Of a DNA stretch of 64,000 nucleotides, positions 25,825 through 38,728 are shown piece by piece. Each line of letters opens with the position of its first letter. Position 1 is the stretch's first letter. Made by a program: the position numbers and the translations under genes. Under the pieces are notes generated by a model that was not told the DNA's origin, ran no database searches, and saw only the letters and a program-made list of their open reading frames with translations. Origin of the DNA: Sycobia sp. Sy_11 (Eukaryota > Arthropoda > Insecta > Hymenoptera > Epichrysomallidae); NCBI GenBank assembly GCA_018907035.1, contig JACCIC010000225.1:372001-436000 (forward strand), written 5' to 3'.

Positions 25825-28048
25825 GTAAATAAAAAATGTATTTTTACGTATGTTGCCCGATATGTGTACGTTTTTAGCCATTCCATTAATAAATAGTCCA
25901 AATATTCAAATTGAAAAAAAAACATAAATTTAAAAAAAAATGTTAATTGCTATCCTATCTTGATATTATGAACGGGTTTATAGGTTCTATAATAGATGTA
26001 AAATTTTCGATAAAATGAATCCGATAAAGCTCAATCTAATGAGTAAATCAGATTTCCAGAAACATTAGTTGTTTCGTAAGTGGCATTACTTTTATTTGAT
26101 ATTGGTTAGAAAGGCATAAATGAAATCTCATCAATTCTTCTCTTTTACTTATTTTTATTTAATATTTTATTATAGTTAGAATATTATTATTTTTTTACTA
26201 TTACATAGAAAACATTATTTGTGCGATGAATTCTCTTAAAACTTTAATATGATAATTAAATTTCGAGAATCAATCGATTCAGTTGAATAGAATGGTCAAA
26301 ACTACTCCCAACAATATTTTAAAGACAATGATCCCATGTAGGACTGCATGAAAAGCTCTTCTGCTCAAAAATTAAATAATCAGAGAATTTTTCTAGACCC
26401 AGAAAAGTCTCACTACTTTATTTCAAGATACCGTAGCTTCTACGATACTTAAAAGGGGCTACATCTATCCAAATTGATAATTTCGATAGAAAATCATTGT
26501 AATGCAACCTTTTTAGCAAATCTGTAACACACCAATGAGCAAAAAAAATGAATGGTTAATTGTCGTCTAAAAACTTCGCATCAATTTTAAATAATTTTGC
26601 AAATTAAATTTAAACAAAAATAATATACCTAAGATAGGATGAAGTTTTTTCAGTTCACTGTTATTCTTATTTTTTTAAAACCAATAACGAAATCTGAAGC
26701 CGTTCTTAACATTCAAATTTAGCGCCACAAAACATAAAAATATGAGTAGATAGTTCTTTTTTTTAAGAGAATTTTTTTAATCCTTTCCTGGTTCCTCCGT
26801 ACCTAACTGAAAAGCTCAGTTAACTTGTGAACAAAATTTTGAGATTGTTTTCAATGTGCAATGGCTGCGGTAGACCACTTTAAGAATGCTGAAGAAACCG
26901 CCTCCCTTATCCATATCACTCAGAGCATTTTCTTATCCAACTAAATCCTATGTATTCAACGCAAAAACAGTAACTGGAAATGTAGGGCCTATTTTTTTTT
27001 GAGAAATCCTTCAGTCATTATTTAAACATTTGGCGTTATTTCAGTCGTTTGAGGAAACAAAATCGTAAAAAATTCTTAAAACATTTTAATATTTGCCAAT
27101 ATTTTCAATAAATAAAGCATAACCGCTCTTTTCCCATCCCCACGCAGGTGATCGGCGACCACGCCGTGACCATCAACGAGACGACCTACACGGACGGCGA
27201 CGAGAACAGCGGCACCGTCTTCCGCATCCGCATCATCGACGTCAAGCCCCTCAACGAGACCGCCGAGTCCGGCGCCACCGAATCCTCGGGCGAGGAGGAC
27301 GAGGCGACGACGGACGAGCAGCTCGGCAACGACGGGGACCGCGAGGAACTGACGTCGCCGGCGCCCTCCGCGGCTCCGCCCACGCGCAGCGTCGAGACCG
27401 TCGAGGAGCTCGACAACGAGATACCCAAGAGCCAGGTCGACGTGCTCACCGCCTAGGTGGAGCTCGCCGTCCCCTCCACCAAACCCCCAATCCGCTCTCT
27501 TCCCGACCCCCCTGTTTCTATCGCCAATCCATGTCCCCCCCCCCTTATTTTTGGCAAATCGATCCGCGCGCGAATCGCCACGGGCTGTTTATGGGCCGGA
27601 GGTACGGTCGAATCCGCGCCTTCTTTGGGCACCCGATCGGTTCCATTATCTAGACAGACCATTCAACGATCCGAGCCGATTCACGAGTGTAATTTCGAAA
27701 ACGTCCCGCGATCGAGTCGGGGCACCGCGATGATCTGCGCGGCTGTTCGCCGTTCGTCGTCCATTCCGACGGTCACACTTCGCAAGGGGCCTTTACGAGG
27801 GCTTCGCAGTAGAGCTCGCACTCGAGGGAGGGACGATCGCCCGGCAGTTCTCGCGGCTCCGACGGAACCCTTCGACGAAGCCTGGAAGGTGCGGACAGAT
27901 TGCCGATTCTGTTCTTGTTTGTTTTTCGTTTTTGTCCCCCAGGCCCCCGGTAGCCCGTGACTCGCTGGACGGCAAACTCTGCTTTTAACGCTACCGACCC
28001 GTGCCTTATAAAGCTGATTGTACTAAAAAAATATATAAAAAAAATAAA
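25714..28048 (+). CDS. Icarapin-like secreted protein, last two coding exons plus 3'UTR (5' part not found, frame break in first exon)
   Basis: Coding exons are 25714-25824 and 27148-27456, joined by a GTAAAT donor and a CCCACGCAG acceptor. The motif KIPEGANTTSTTK ends the first exon, VTINETTYTDG opens the second, and DNEIPKSQVDVLTA ends at a TAG (27454-27456). These are hallmarks of icarapin, a conserved insect secreted protein known as a bee venom allergen (Api m 10). Its biochemical function is not established. The second exon is acidic, with a Glu/Asp/Ser/Thr-rich middle. In the first exon the conserved start (TMTKIRTQMEA) and the KIPEG part lie in different frames, so there is a one-base discrepancy near 25746-25752. 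This could be a sequencing error, a real mutation, or avoided by a downstream acceptor. Exons for the N-terminal half were not found. The family assignment is from memory of the motif. Confidence 0.8.
27148..27456 (+). CDS. Icarapin last coding exon
   Basis: Starts GTG ATC GGC after CCCACGCAG and continues in the frame of the KIPEG motif. 102 codons to a TAG. It encodes VTINETTYTDG, an RIRIIDVKPLNET segment, an acidic spacer, and SVETVEELDNEIPKSQVDVLTA at the C-terminus. GC-rich codon use stands out against the AT-rich introns. Confidence 0.85.
   Translation: MIGDHAVTINETTYTDGDENSGTVFRIRIIDVKPLNETAESGATESSGEEDEATTDEQLGNDGDREELTSPAPSAAPPTRSVETVEELDNEIPKSQVDVLTA
27457..28048 (+). other. Icarapin 3'UTR and polyadenylation signal
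   Basis: GC-rich sequence follows the stop and gives way to AT-rich DNA at about 28015. AATAAA lies at 28043-28048. Open frames within it (for example 27457-27960) look like by-products of GC-rich DNA. Confidence 0.5.
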
Positions 28049-29399
28049 ATTAAATTATTAACGAAATTATTCGAAATCATTCAAGCGCACGGGTAATCGT
28101 TCGAGCTTTGTCTTCAAATTGTTTAGGTATATATATATATATATATACGGCGTATAAAAAAAGAAGAAAAAAAATTACATTTCGTCGCGTATTCCGAAGA
28201 AGCGTCAGTTAGTTTGGAGTGATGATAAGGATCTATCGTATAATATACTTGTAAACTATTAATATTGTAAAGCCAAAAAGTGGCCTTATTTATATATATA
28301 CACGATACATAACGTATTGCATGTGACATTTTTATCCCGATAGCTGGTTGTTATTATATAGGCACGCGAATCCTGACTCCCTCGCCCCCTACTCCTCTCA
28401 ACCGTAAATGGTCGATTATATTTTCCGGATGATTTTCAATGGAAATTGCTCAGTGATAATGAAAAAAAATGCTTATAATACATTAGTAATAACCGCGAAG
28501 AGTGCTGGGCGTTGCCAGTTCGCGCGAAAGATTATATATACGTGCCTGATGTCTGAATTCGGAACGAGCAACAATACCAGAAAATCGTTGATATAGTGAG
28601 AGTACATAAAAATAAGGCAATTTTTAATAATGTACGTTATGTGACAATCATTGTGTATTTTTTCAATAAAAATTACACGTTTATTATGGATGTTCTTCTA
28701 TTCATTGATTTCAGACTTCCATTATTTATTTCTGCTTATAAACTAAACAATAAATTAGATGTATTATATATTAAAAATATTACGGTCTTCTGTAACTTTT
28801 GTAATTGTTATGCGATAAATGACGCATAGAATTCATTAGCACATGAAATACATTTGAAGGGGAAAAATATATCAAGCATTGAAGTTTTATTTGTTTTAAA
28901 TATACTTAACAAGAAATCGAAAATGGGAATAAAGTCATTTATTATATAAATAATGAAGTTTTGCAGAGATCTAGAAAAGGGACTCTCGACAGTCCGAATT
29001 CCTTTCAAAGGAATGTTGTTTATCGCGATACGACCAAACTGATAGCTGTTGAACTTTTAGAGGTGAAATTTCGAATTGAAAAGATTTTATTTCATAAATT
29101 GATTTTTGCCAGAATTGTCTGTTAAAAAAATTTTCAAAAATGTTTTATAAGTCGCTTATAAATCATTAATAATAATTTCATTATTTAAGCTATATTAATA
29201 TATCATATCCTAAGAACTGTCGAGAAAAAATAATTTTGTATATATATATATATATATAATTTCATGATCTTAAGATAAATTTTCTGAGAATGAAGGTTAT
29301 GTACATTTCTGTATAATGCACGAATTAAATAAACTATCGTCTACAAAGCTACTAGAAAACTATCGAAGGATATTTGGATTTATATCTAAAAAGAAATGA

Positions 29400-29455
<56 letters not shown>
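29400..29455. repeat. (TTA)n microsatellite
   Basis: About 18 trinucleotide units. Confidence 0.95.
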
Positions 29456-29456
<1 letters not shown>

Positions 29457-30352
29457 GATAATGCCTACAAGCTCCTTCATTATACATATATATCTTATAT
29501 ATAATGAATTTAGAAATGAATAGGTTAACAAACTGTTTTTGAGACGAAGAATTATAATTTGAATACATTTTTTTCATAGTTATTATGATGCATAATACCA
29601 AGTTATATATGTATATTTTTAGTTCCATATTCTCTATTCTTTATTATATTTATTGAGTAAATATACTTACTCGTCTAAATTAATTTTTCTAATTGGTTCA
29701 AACAATTATTTACAGTAGACTGTTAAAGATAGAAAATAAAATATAAATTTAACAATTTGAAGATACTCGAATAATACATCAATAGTACACTCGAATATAC
29801 GGCGATAGGGTCCGTAGGTAGAGAAGGCCTTTACCGAGAAAACAAAACCGAATTACATATGGCCAAGAGTAAATGCAAACCTGGTAAAATTCTCGAAGAG
29901 CAGTAGCGAAATAATACATTGAATTCGATCGATTGCCTCGATAGATAAACCACGAAAGAGGAGGGTCGTGATCATTTGTATAGTCGAGAGTCACTGTGGC
30001 AGTCACAAGGAACTTAAATAGACTCGAGTTTTTGTCTCGTATATGTTTGTAAATCTACATTGGCAACGTACTTTTCTATACCTACCGGGACTTCGTCGTC
30101 TCTTTCTTTGACTAAAATTCTATTTTTACTCAGTTCGCTCTTCTCGAGCATTAAGATGTTTCAAAAGCATCATAATGGCTCTTAAAAGATGAAAAAAATA
30201 AAAATTTATGCTTCAAAGCTTATATAAAGACAAATCAATTGACTTACGAATAGGAACAATTTATTATCCAACTAAAATAACAATAAGAATACAAAAAACA
30301 AACAAACCTATACACTTCGATATTTATTTGTAAATAATATTAATGTAAAAAA

Positions 30353-30520
30353 ACAGTCCTTGGATCAGGCGGTAAAGGCATCGGTTTGTTTACTATCATA
30401 AACGCTTGACTTTGTTTGCGACACTGAGATTCGATTCCAGTGAACCGAATTTTCGGACGCACTTGAGACACGTGGTTTATTGGATTCGTCGGTTGTAAAA
30501 ATTGAGTTCGTTCAGTTCAT
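30353..30520 (+). mobile_element. tRNA-derived SINE
   Basis: An A-box-like GGATCAGGCGGTAAAGGCAT is followed by a B-box GAGATTCGATTCCAG at about 30427, then an unrelated tail. tRNA pairing is poor, so it is a SINE head rather than a working tRNA. Confidence 0.55.
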
Positions 30521-31025
30521 ATATTGTAGGAAAATATCGATCTAGTTATAATAATAATTAAATAAATATTGATATATCTTTGCGGTTTGTAACGGGACGC
30601 TCACTTGATAAAACTTACCTCATCTGCCCTGACGAACGCCTCGTTGTTATTATATTATTCGTGCTCCTTTAGCGGGAACCGGCTCCTTTAGCCCGACAAT
30701 CCCGAGCACAGTATATCTCATTGATACTTTTAATTTAATAGTACATGTGAAGATTGAGGCAAGGCGGCATGAATGTCAAATAAAAACGCGAAGTTCGCTT
30801 AGCAATATATTATAAAATTTATTTATTAAGCATATCTTGAAAGTGTTATATATTTGTCGCGTATTCAAGTCACAGAATTTTTGCAGTTAATTAACCCTCT
30901 TTCTATTATTTATTCAATTTACCGGCATTCTTTCGCAGATCCATACAACTACTCACTCTTTACTCCTTTCTCCTTCTCGCTATTTTTCTCCTATTCTTTT
31001 ATATTTAGACTTTGATTTATTCTGA

Positions 31026-31027
<2 letters not shown>

Positions 31028-31105
<78 letters not shown>

Positions 31106-31131
31106 CTCCCTCTCTCTCTCTCTCTCTCTCA
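31028..31131. repeat. (CT)n microsatellite
   Basis: About 50 CT units with a few interruptions. Confidence 0.95.
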
Positions 31132-31945
31132 ATCACTCTTTCAGTCGTTCACTCGTTCACATATAAAGAAAAAAATTACGCCTCTTTCTCGTCGATTTCA
31201 ACTTTACTTATATCTGCCTAGAAATCAGCGAAGCCACAGAAACAATAACAATAAATAAAAAACGTCCATCGCCTTGAGACGCCAGAAAGCGAGAGAGCTC
31301 GCCAGGCGCGCATTTTTTCCACTATACCCCCCTCCAAAAAAAAACTCCGCGCCTTGTCTAACAACCGATTATTGATGGGGACAGCATCCCTGTAAAAAAA
31401 CAAATACAAATTCGGCGCCCTTCCCCTTATGTCTCCAACTCTCCCATACAAATACAAATTCACACGTACGAAAATACGTCTATAATTCACGCACTGTACA
31501 AACTACGCAGTTCAATTTTCAGATGTTATTGTTCAATATATATTTATTTTGGTAGGAACGCAGGGAATTTTATTTAATCAAATAGACAAAAATGGAATAT
31601 CTCAATGTGTGAAAAGTAATCAACAATAAACTAAAAAGTCTGTATTATATTTATAAAACTTTTGAATTATTTAATTATCTGTCTTCATACCATAAAAATG
31701 TATTTAACAAAAACATCCTCAAATTTCTGCTTCTCTGATCTAGTAGTTTCATTAGATTCCTTCGGTCAGTGAATTTGGATATTTTTACAAATTCTAGGTA
31801 ATAATGTCTACTTGCTGCAAAAGTTTTATATATAATACTTATAACATATTTTAAATCTGTTTGTTATTTTGTAATTTCAAGGCGGCATGTTTCCTTAAGT
31901 GCACAATCATATTCTCGCTGTTTTTTGTTGTGAAATAATGCTTAC

Positions 31946-32117
31946 AGATGAATCAATCCCTATATGCAAATGGTCTGCACTATCAAAAACGCCATCTTTT
32001 GGACAAGAAAACTCATCACGGCACGCTGTTTCGCTTAGAGAAGCATAACTATATAACACTTCCCTCCAATAACGATTATATGGCACAAAATTAGTATGTA
32101 ACGCCCAAATAAAATCG
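31946..32117 (-). other. Candidate internal coding exon, unrecognised
   Basis: Acceptor-like CAAATTAG and a good donor (TCATCT|GTAAGC) bound 172 bases open in one frame. The peptide contains WALHTNFVPYNRYWREVLY, then TACRDEFSCPKDGVF and ends HIGIDSS. The two cysteines and aromatic residues look like real protein rather than random AT-rich translation. I do not recognise the family and found no neighbouring exon. It could be part of a gene with long introns, or a gene fragment. Confidence 0.35.
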
Positions 32118-32309
32118 CTAATTTGCAAAAACGATTTGTTTTACTGTATATCTCAACTTCATCGCCTCTCGACTATGTTAAAATCGACCAGCTCTAATTT
32201 CTGGAGCAAATTATTGACGAAGACCAATTGCGCAATGAATTATTCTTTTCTACTAAATACTGTGTAAATCGGGTAATTATATCTTATACTTTTGAAATAG
32301 GAATTCAAA

Positions 32310-32312
<3 letters not shown>

Positions 32313-32378
<66 letters not shown>

Positions 32379-32385
32379 ATTATTA
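32313..32385. repeat. (TTA)n microsatellite
   Basis: About 24 trinucleotide units; the poly-isoleucine open frame is an artefact. Confidence 0.95.
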
Positions 32386-32946
32386 TATAAATAGCGTACA
32401 TTTAAAAGGAGGCGAAATAATAAGTCATCTTTCATAGATGTGCTATGAAAATTATTTTAGACTATATTTTATTCTCAAAATTTTATAAAAGATATACGTG
32501 AACATTTTATACATCTGTGACTATTTGAATTCAAAATAGTGGACCCAATCGAATAAATACATCCACATACAGAAATATGTAATTCTAGAAGAAGCACTCT
32601 TTTTCATTGACATTTTGATGTTACATTATAATTACGGAAGATTTGTAATATCTTACGAAGAATTAAACAAAAAATATTTTCAAAATACTTGTACAATTAA
32701 TAATTTGTTATTATCTCTCATAGTCCATCGTTATTTCTATGTAAAAAAGATAAAATAAATATGCGTCCGTATTTTGAAAGGTATAACATTTAATTTTTAG
32801 GTTTCCCTAGCTTGTAATATATGAAAAAACTATTTCTTTCTACCTGAATTAGATATTTTATACCAAAAAAATTCCTCTAAATAACAAATTATTAATGTAA
32901 ATTTGCAGTAAAAACAATGTACGTAAACAATTATTAATTAAATAAT

Positions 32947-32985
32947 GAAATCGAAATCGATCCGATTATAATCAATTTCGATTTC
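32947..32985. repeat. Short inverted repeat
   Basis: A 15-base arm GAAATCGAAATCGAT faces ATCAATTTCGATTTC across a 9-base loop, with one mismatch. Confidence 0.7.
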
Positions 32986-34446
32986 AATACGAACCGTGGA
33001 CTCAAAATCAGTTTAATATTATTTGTAAATCTATATAGCGAATAAAGAAATGATATAATAAACTCTAACGAAGTATATACGATAACTAAGCATCTTCCGA
33101 AACAAATTATGCATATATCAGAAGTATTCAGACTTATTACATAATTACATTGGAAACACGACTACAAAGTTTGGACATAAAATACAATTTTAATGTTCCA
33201 TTTACATATTTATTAAAAATATTATTCGGGCTGCTATGTAATTATTATTCGCATTTTACATAGTTAATTGATAAGTTATAAGCATATATTTTCCTATATA
33301 TGAACCATATAGGGCATGTACGGTTCTTTCTGAAATATTACAATTTTGTTTTTTTAAGCACCTTCAAAATTACATATGCAAACAATACTCAATTAAGTAA
33401 AGGACGGTGTTTCAAATTTCTATGAAAATATTTCTCATGAACACGTGTATTAAAAAAGATAAATTGCTTTACATAAATGAATATATTTTTTCATATTTTT
33501 TTGTATCCTAGATGGCCAATTTAATTGTTGAAAAGAAACGGTGGATATTTCTACTTTAGCATAGAATCGTATGGCAAGTTGCGTGACAATTTATACTTTT
33601 CGATAAAATAATTGAGAACTTAATGCAGATGAAATTTAGAGAAAAAAAATCCGAATTAAAGTACCAAGCTCAATGATGATTATATAAAATATATCCAAAA
33701 CCGTCATATTTAATAAGATATTGAATGTTGAAAATATAAAAAAATACATTTATGTATTTTATATTTTCGTATGCATTAAAAAATTGAATAGCTCACATAC
33801 TAAGATAAATCTTCATGTGCTAGGTGCAGACTTGAACATATCTAGATAAAACGATTAAATAAAAATTTCCGGAAATTTGAATAAATATTACTATTTTTAA
33901 TTAATGCTAGCCATTCATCCATAAGAAAATGTACTTCTCAATCGCATTACAATCTCATTCTTATTGATAAATGAATAAGATTTAAACTTGGCATTTACTT
34001 AATCAATAATAAAATCTAATGCAATATAAATCCATTTTAATATTTTATCTAAAATAAAAACATGAATAATGCTTCATTACCAAGTTACATGAATGAAAAT
34101 TATCTTTCGGATTTAGAATTCCACATGAAATAAAATCACCCATATTAACAACCTTTTTTTTATTTGATCGTTCTTTTTGTATCGTTATTACTAAATGCGT
34201 ATACTTAAAATCCGATTTTGCGATTCAAGGAGACGCAGATTGAACCAAAAATTTATTTTCCCCCACATATCAAATCCAACAAAGCATATTTCATTATATT
34301 AAGTATATAATATATAATATATTAATATAATATAATAATATATTAATACATTTGTCAATAGCAAGAAAAAAAGTCAATTCTTCCGAAACGAAAGCAAGGT
34401 AAATAAGTAATTTTCGTAAAGAATTTTGTAGCTATAATTGCTCAGA

Positions 34447-34641
34447 AGCGTGCGCCTTTCCCTGCAAATTTATACAGAAAGATAGAACACTGGGAGCAAA
34501 GTGCTCTATGCGCCAGTATTTCAGCAAAACCAGTTGCCGATAGGTTAATTTTGTAGAAGTCAAGCGTGCTTCTTTCTCTGCAAAATTATATTTTTAAAAA
34601 TAACACTGAGTGCAAAGTGTTCTCTGCACCAGTATTTATTT
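34447..34641. repeat. Diverged direct repeat, period about 117 bp
   Basis: Copies at about 34447-34524 and 34563-34641 share AGCGTGC, CTTTC-CTGCAAA, AACACTG-GAGCAAAGTG and TCT-TGC-CCAGTATTT. Confidence 0.65.
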
Positions 34642-36238
34642 TCAACCGAAACATTTAAAGCCATCGAGTAAACAAGCATCAGCGCTATTTGTTTTCGAGT
34701 GCTCCGCGCACAAACAAACGCTTAAAACTTTCTATTATAGGCGAATAGCTCCTCGTATTACTTTAAAGCAGCTTGAATACTTATCGTCACCGGGAAGAAT
34801 TGTAAGATTTTTTTTATATTAGCAGTCGCTTTTTTATCTACTTTAGAGTGCTCCTGAGTATAAAGAAAAGAGTAGCATTCTATAAGATTCCGAGGGTTCT
34901 CGGACTTTTAGAAGGCTAATACAAGAAATCAAATGAGGTTTGAAATACACTGGTCTATTATGAAGCGAATATACACCCGCGTGAATAGACAGATTTCGAG
35001 TATCAAGAGCGCTTTTTACAAACAAATCGAGATGAGCCATGGAACTCGAGAATATTTTGGCACCGCGTAATCTAAGTGTGCACTTTATAGAAACATATTA
35101 CGGTAACATCAATAATATAGTATCTAAGAAAGTGATTTACAAGATTTTAAGCTAATAAGTTTTTTTTGTTCGCAAGGAATGCGGATGGAAATCTCAAAGG
35201 TATGTAAAGAAAGATCAATATACATAGTCTGTAAATACAGTTTTAACTTCATTTAAACTAAATTGTCTGCGTTAAATTTTTTCCGGCTCCAATTATAATT
35301 TCAGACGTGTTCCTTCCAAAATTTCATATCTAATATTCACGTCTATTAATGCAGGGCCAGCTATAATATTATACTAAAATTAAAACATTTTATAATATTA
35401 GTAGTAAGATAAAATAATATTGTAGAAATAAGTACTAACAAAGTAACCATGCCAGCTCATTCGGACTAGGGTCAGTCAGACTACAAATAATTATTTGATC
35501 CGTCTGGTCGAAAACTGACTTGTCCTCTTACATAATGACAGATCCATGACTCGGAGTAAAGATCTGAAAATAATTCTTTGCATTGTACTTTTCTTAAATA
35601 TAATGGCAATTTTCATCAGAAAAATAGATATAATTATTTTTATTTTTACCTCAGTTCTTATATGCACCTTGTGCAATTGACTAGAGTATTGATTACGTAA
35701 ACAAATCTGTAAGTTTTCGTTCCCTATAATTTGATAAGTAAGTTTAACTATATGCTGGCGGTAGCAAAGACTGACTAAGAAGAATATTCAACAATGCGCT
35801 CTCTGCAGGTTGAAGGGCGATAATTTATACCCAAGTTTCCGTTAAGTGCCTATCAGTGATGCTTGCTTCCCAATAATCTGTTGGAAACATATAAAAAATT
35901 GGCGAATAGAACTACTTGAGTGATAACGTAACTTAACAGAGGCATGATAAACATTTATTTTTAATGCGTTCTGCAAGTGAATTTTGCTTATAATAGCATA
36001 CAGCTTCAATGTAGGAAAGTTGAGAAGTAGAAAAAACATGTAGAAGAAAAGAAGTGTACCTATGGTAGGAGAAGGAAAAGAAAAATTCTTGGCAGAAGAG
36101 AGACAGAAACTTGAGCCAAAACGGCAGCGATAACCGAATGGCAAAAGCGATTAGTGAGGAATTCTCGCGGTCAATAGACAGCTTACTAATAAAGCCATGG
36201 TTCTAGAAATTGTATGGAGAAATTAACTATAGCCTTAC

Positions 36239-36444
36239 GCACTTATTCTCGGGTCACGGTCGATTCTGATAATATCCCCGTAAGATGAGAAAAATATCGT
36301 ACTTGGGCTGCGCCCAATGTTGTGCTCCTCGAATTGATATTTTTTACACGGGTTGATAATGTGAGGTTTTTGAATTGAAAGAAAACACCTTAAAGGTTCC
36401 CTAGTATCATCCAACTCATTTTGAACAGTTGAAGAAAATCCCAA
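36239..36444 (-). other. Short open frame ending at a splice donor, unrecognised
   Basis: On the minus strand a frame of about 68 codons ends at a consensus-like donor (AGTGC|GTAAGG). It includes QNELDDTREPLRCFL and SSYGDIIRIDRDPR. No clear acceptor bounds it on the other side, and two TAA stops lie just upstream. Function unknown; it may be chance. Confidence 0.2.
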
Positions 36445-36711
36445 AGTATTTTATTATTGCAGTATTAACCTTTGTCTGAAGAAGAATGTCTAAATAAGAA
36501 AGAGAGATCCACATTCAATCAAGCCATTGAATGGTCACATTGGTTTTAACGGGTTTAAATCCTGGATATCCATGAGCTAGACGCCAGTAGTAGTCACTAG
36601 CAACGAGATTCCTTGGCTATCAATTCATATAATGCAGAGTAATAGATGAACTATGTACTACATGTGTAAAAGTAAATTATTCAACATAAATAAATTTATA
36701 TTTATAATTGG

Positions 36712-36715
<4 letters not shown>

Positions 36716-36808
<93 letters not shown>

Positions 36809-36809
36809 A
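36716..36809. repeat. (CT)n microsatellite
   Basis: About 45 CT units. Confidence 0.95.
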
Positions 36810-37707
36810 ATCACTCTTTTTCGTTTCTCCTGCCAGTATGCTTATGTAAGAATATAAATTCTTAAACTCCTGCAGGATATCCACCACATAATATCTTTAT
36901 TAAATTAGAAATTCTTTATTAAATAGCGATTGATACTAAAACTAATTTATATTTAAAAGTACCAATTAATATATTTGAACCGTTCGAAGTTGACCAATAT
37001 ATTGAAAATACTGATGGAACAATCTCTTCGAACATAAAATCTACTAATATTTTTACTTATTAGGCTATGATTGAGCAGCAAGACGTCAATCCGTTCAAAG
37101 ATCAAGCTCTAATTATGAACAACATTTACGGGCTCATAATACGCTATTATACCCTTGCAATTGGTACTACTATAGTTGAGCTAAAAAATATGAGGTACTT
37201 TTCGCGTATAAGGTTGTTACTGATTCAAATAGTATTAAAAATTTATTATGAAACTAAATTGAAATATTAACTATGAATGTTAGTTTTAAGTTTAAACATT
37301 AAGAGAAATTAATTAACTAAATAGTTTTTAAGACTTTGTTATTTTAATTTAAGTTTCTAGATAATACTTCGTAATCAATATGAGATAATATTACGTATAG
37401 AATAAAATCGTTTCTCGAATCACACATAACATTTCTAAAAATATATGTAACTTTTGTCGAGTCGTCGAGACGTTTGTTTAATTTGAGAACTATACAGGCT
37501 ACAAAGAATAATTAAATGATAGGGATTATTTGAAAATAAGATACAATTTCTTCTTGAATTATTTAGTGTAGTTCAGAAAGAGAACGTTATTCTTTCTGAA
37601 TAAATTAATATTGTATCGCGTTTACAAGTTATGTAATAGTAAACCTTAAATTTATGTCGATATTCGAAACGTATGTAAAGAAATAAAGCGAATGATATTA
37701 TACCTAT

Positions 37708-38545
37708 TATGTTAGCGAGCGATGTTGTGTTTTTTATTATAGTTAAAGAAGATGATGTTGTGTTATTATAGTTAAAGAAAAAATGTATACAATTTGATTA
37801 GAATACGAGATTACCTCGGACAAAAGCGGCTGCGAGATAAATAATTATGAGACGTAAATGAAACGTAATTTTTCTATTTGTAAAGCAAAGACAAGAAAAG
37901 AGAGATTTTGAAATGCTTAAATTTAAGAAAATTATATATTACCAAGCGACTGTAAAAATAGAAGTCGATAAAAAGGGCGTCTAAAAATCGCGATCAGACT
38001 CTCGTTATAGACCAAACTACGTGTTCAAATAAGGTATACACTTGAACCGTGCCGTGACGAGAAAACCGAAGATTTCCTCGTAAAATAGCTTATATACGGT
38101 TTCACAAATAGGTGGCCGAATACTTGCTATTGAAAAAATCTTGAGGTTTTCAAAAGAGGTTAAATGATTATGCTTCCTAAAAGCAGTGATCCGTGCTGTG
38201 GCGGGAAATTCGGATATTTTCCTTGAAAGAAAGCCTTTCTACAGATTTATATTGAAATAGGTCGTATTCTGGCTTTCGGAAAATATCGAGAATTTCAAAA
38301 TCAGGGGACGTGTACGGTTGGCCACCTCGGGCTCTCCGTCCGTCCGGCTACGCGAAGAGTTTGGGCTGAGCTTGGCGCGAGCGGGGCTTATCGCTTGTAA
38401 TTGGACTCCTTTTCGAGGGGAGTGAAGAGTTTATAAAATAGCGCCGTAAGAGCGTTTGAGTCATTGCTTTTCTGGTCTTAGTTTTGTATATATATAGTTT
38501 TGTATTCACTCTGTTTTTATATATTAAACTATTATTATCCAAACG
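37708..38545 (+). mobile_element. Diverged solo LTR of the BEL/Pao family found at 51-57.5 kb
   Basis: From about 37980 to 38400 this strand matches the reverse complement of the LTR at 51.0-52.5 kb. Shared landmarks are CTCGTTATAGACCAAA, CCGTGCCGTGACGAGAAAAC, TTATGCTTCCTAAAAGCA, GGTCGTATTCTGGCTTT, GCCACCTCGGG and AGAGTTTGGGCTG. It lies in the opposite orientation and has no internal coding region beside it. The ends are estimates; TGTTAGCG near 37710 may be the 5' end. Confidence 0.65.
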
Positions 38546-38728
38546 TTTGTTTTTGTTTTATAATCATTTCAATCCCAGCATTTGTTTTATTTGTAACAAA
38601 GGTCGTATTTGTATGTACTTAAGCACTAAGGAAACCGTAGATAATTTACAGACAATAACATAATAATAAACATTGGAAATCCTATACTGACAATAAGACC
38701 GCTAATTTCAAAAACGCGCCGAATAATA

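Larger units (their letters stand above)
28049..37700. other. Long AT-rich stretch without a recognised gene
   Basis: Contains a SINE head, large (CT)n and (TTA)n tracts, a diverged tandem repeat and two weak candidate exons, all listed separately. No other coding or RNA signal is convincing. Confidence 0.4.

Noticed and set aside
27457..27960. 167-codon open frame after the icarapin stop
   Set aside because: It begins directly after the stop in GC-rich 3'UTR, has no start context or motif, and is mirrored by frames on the other strand.
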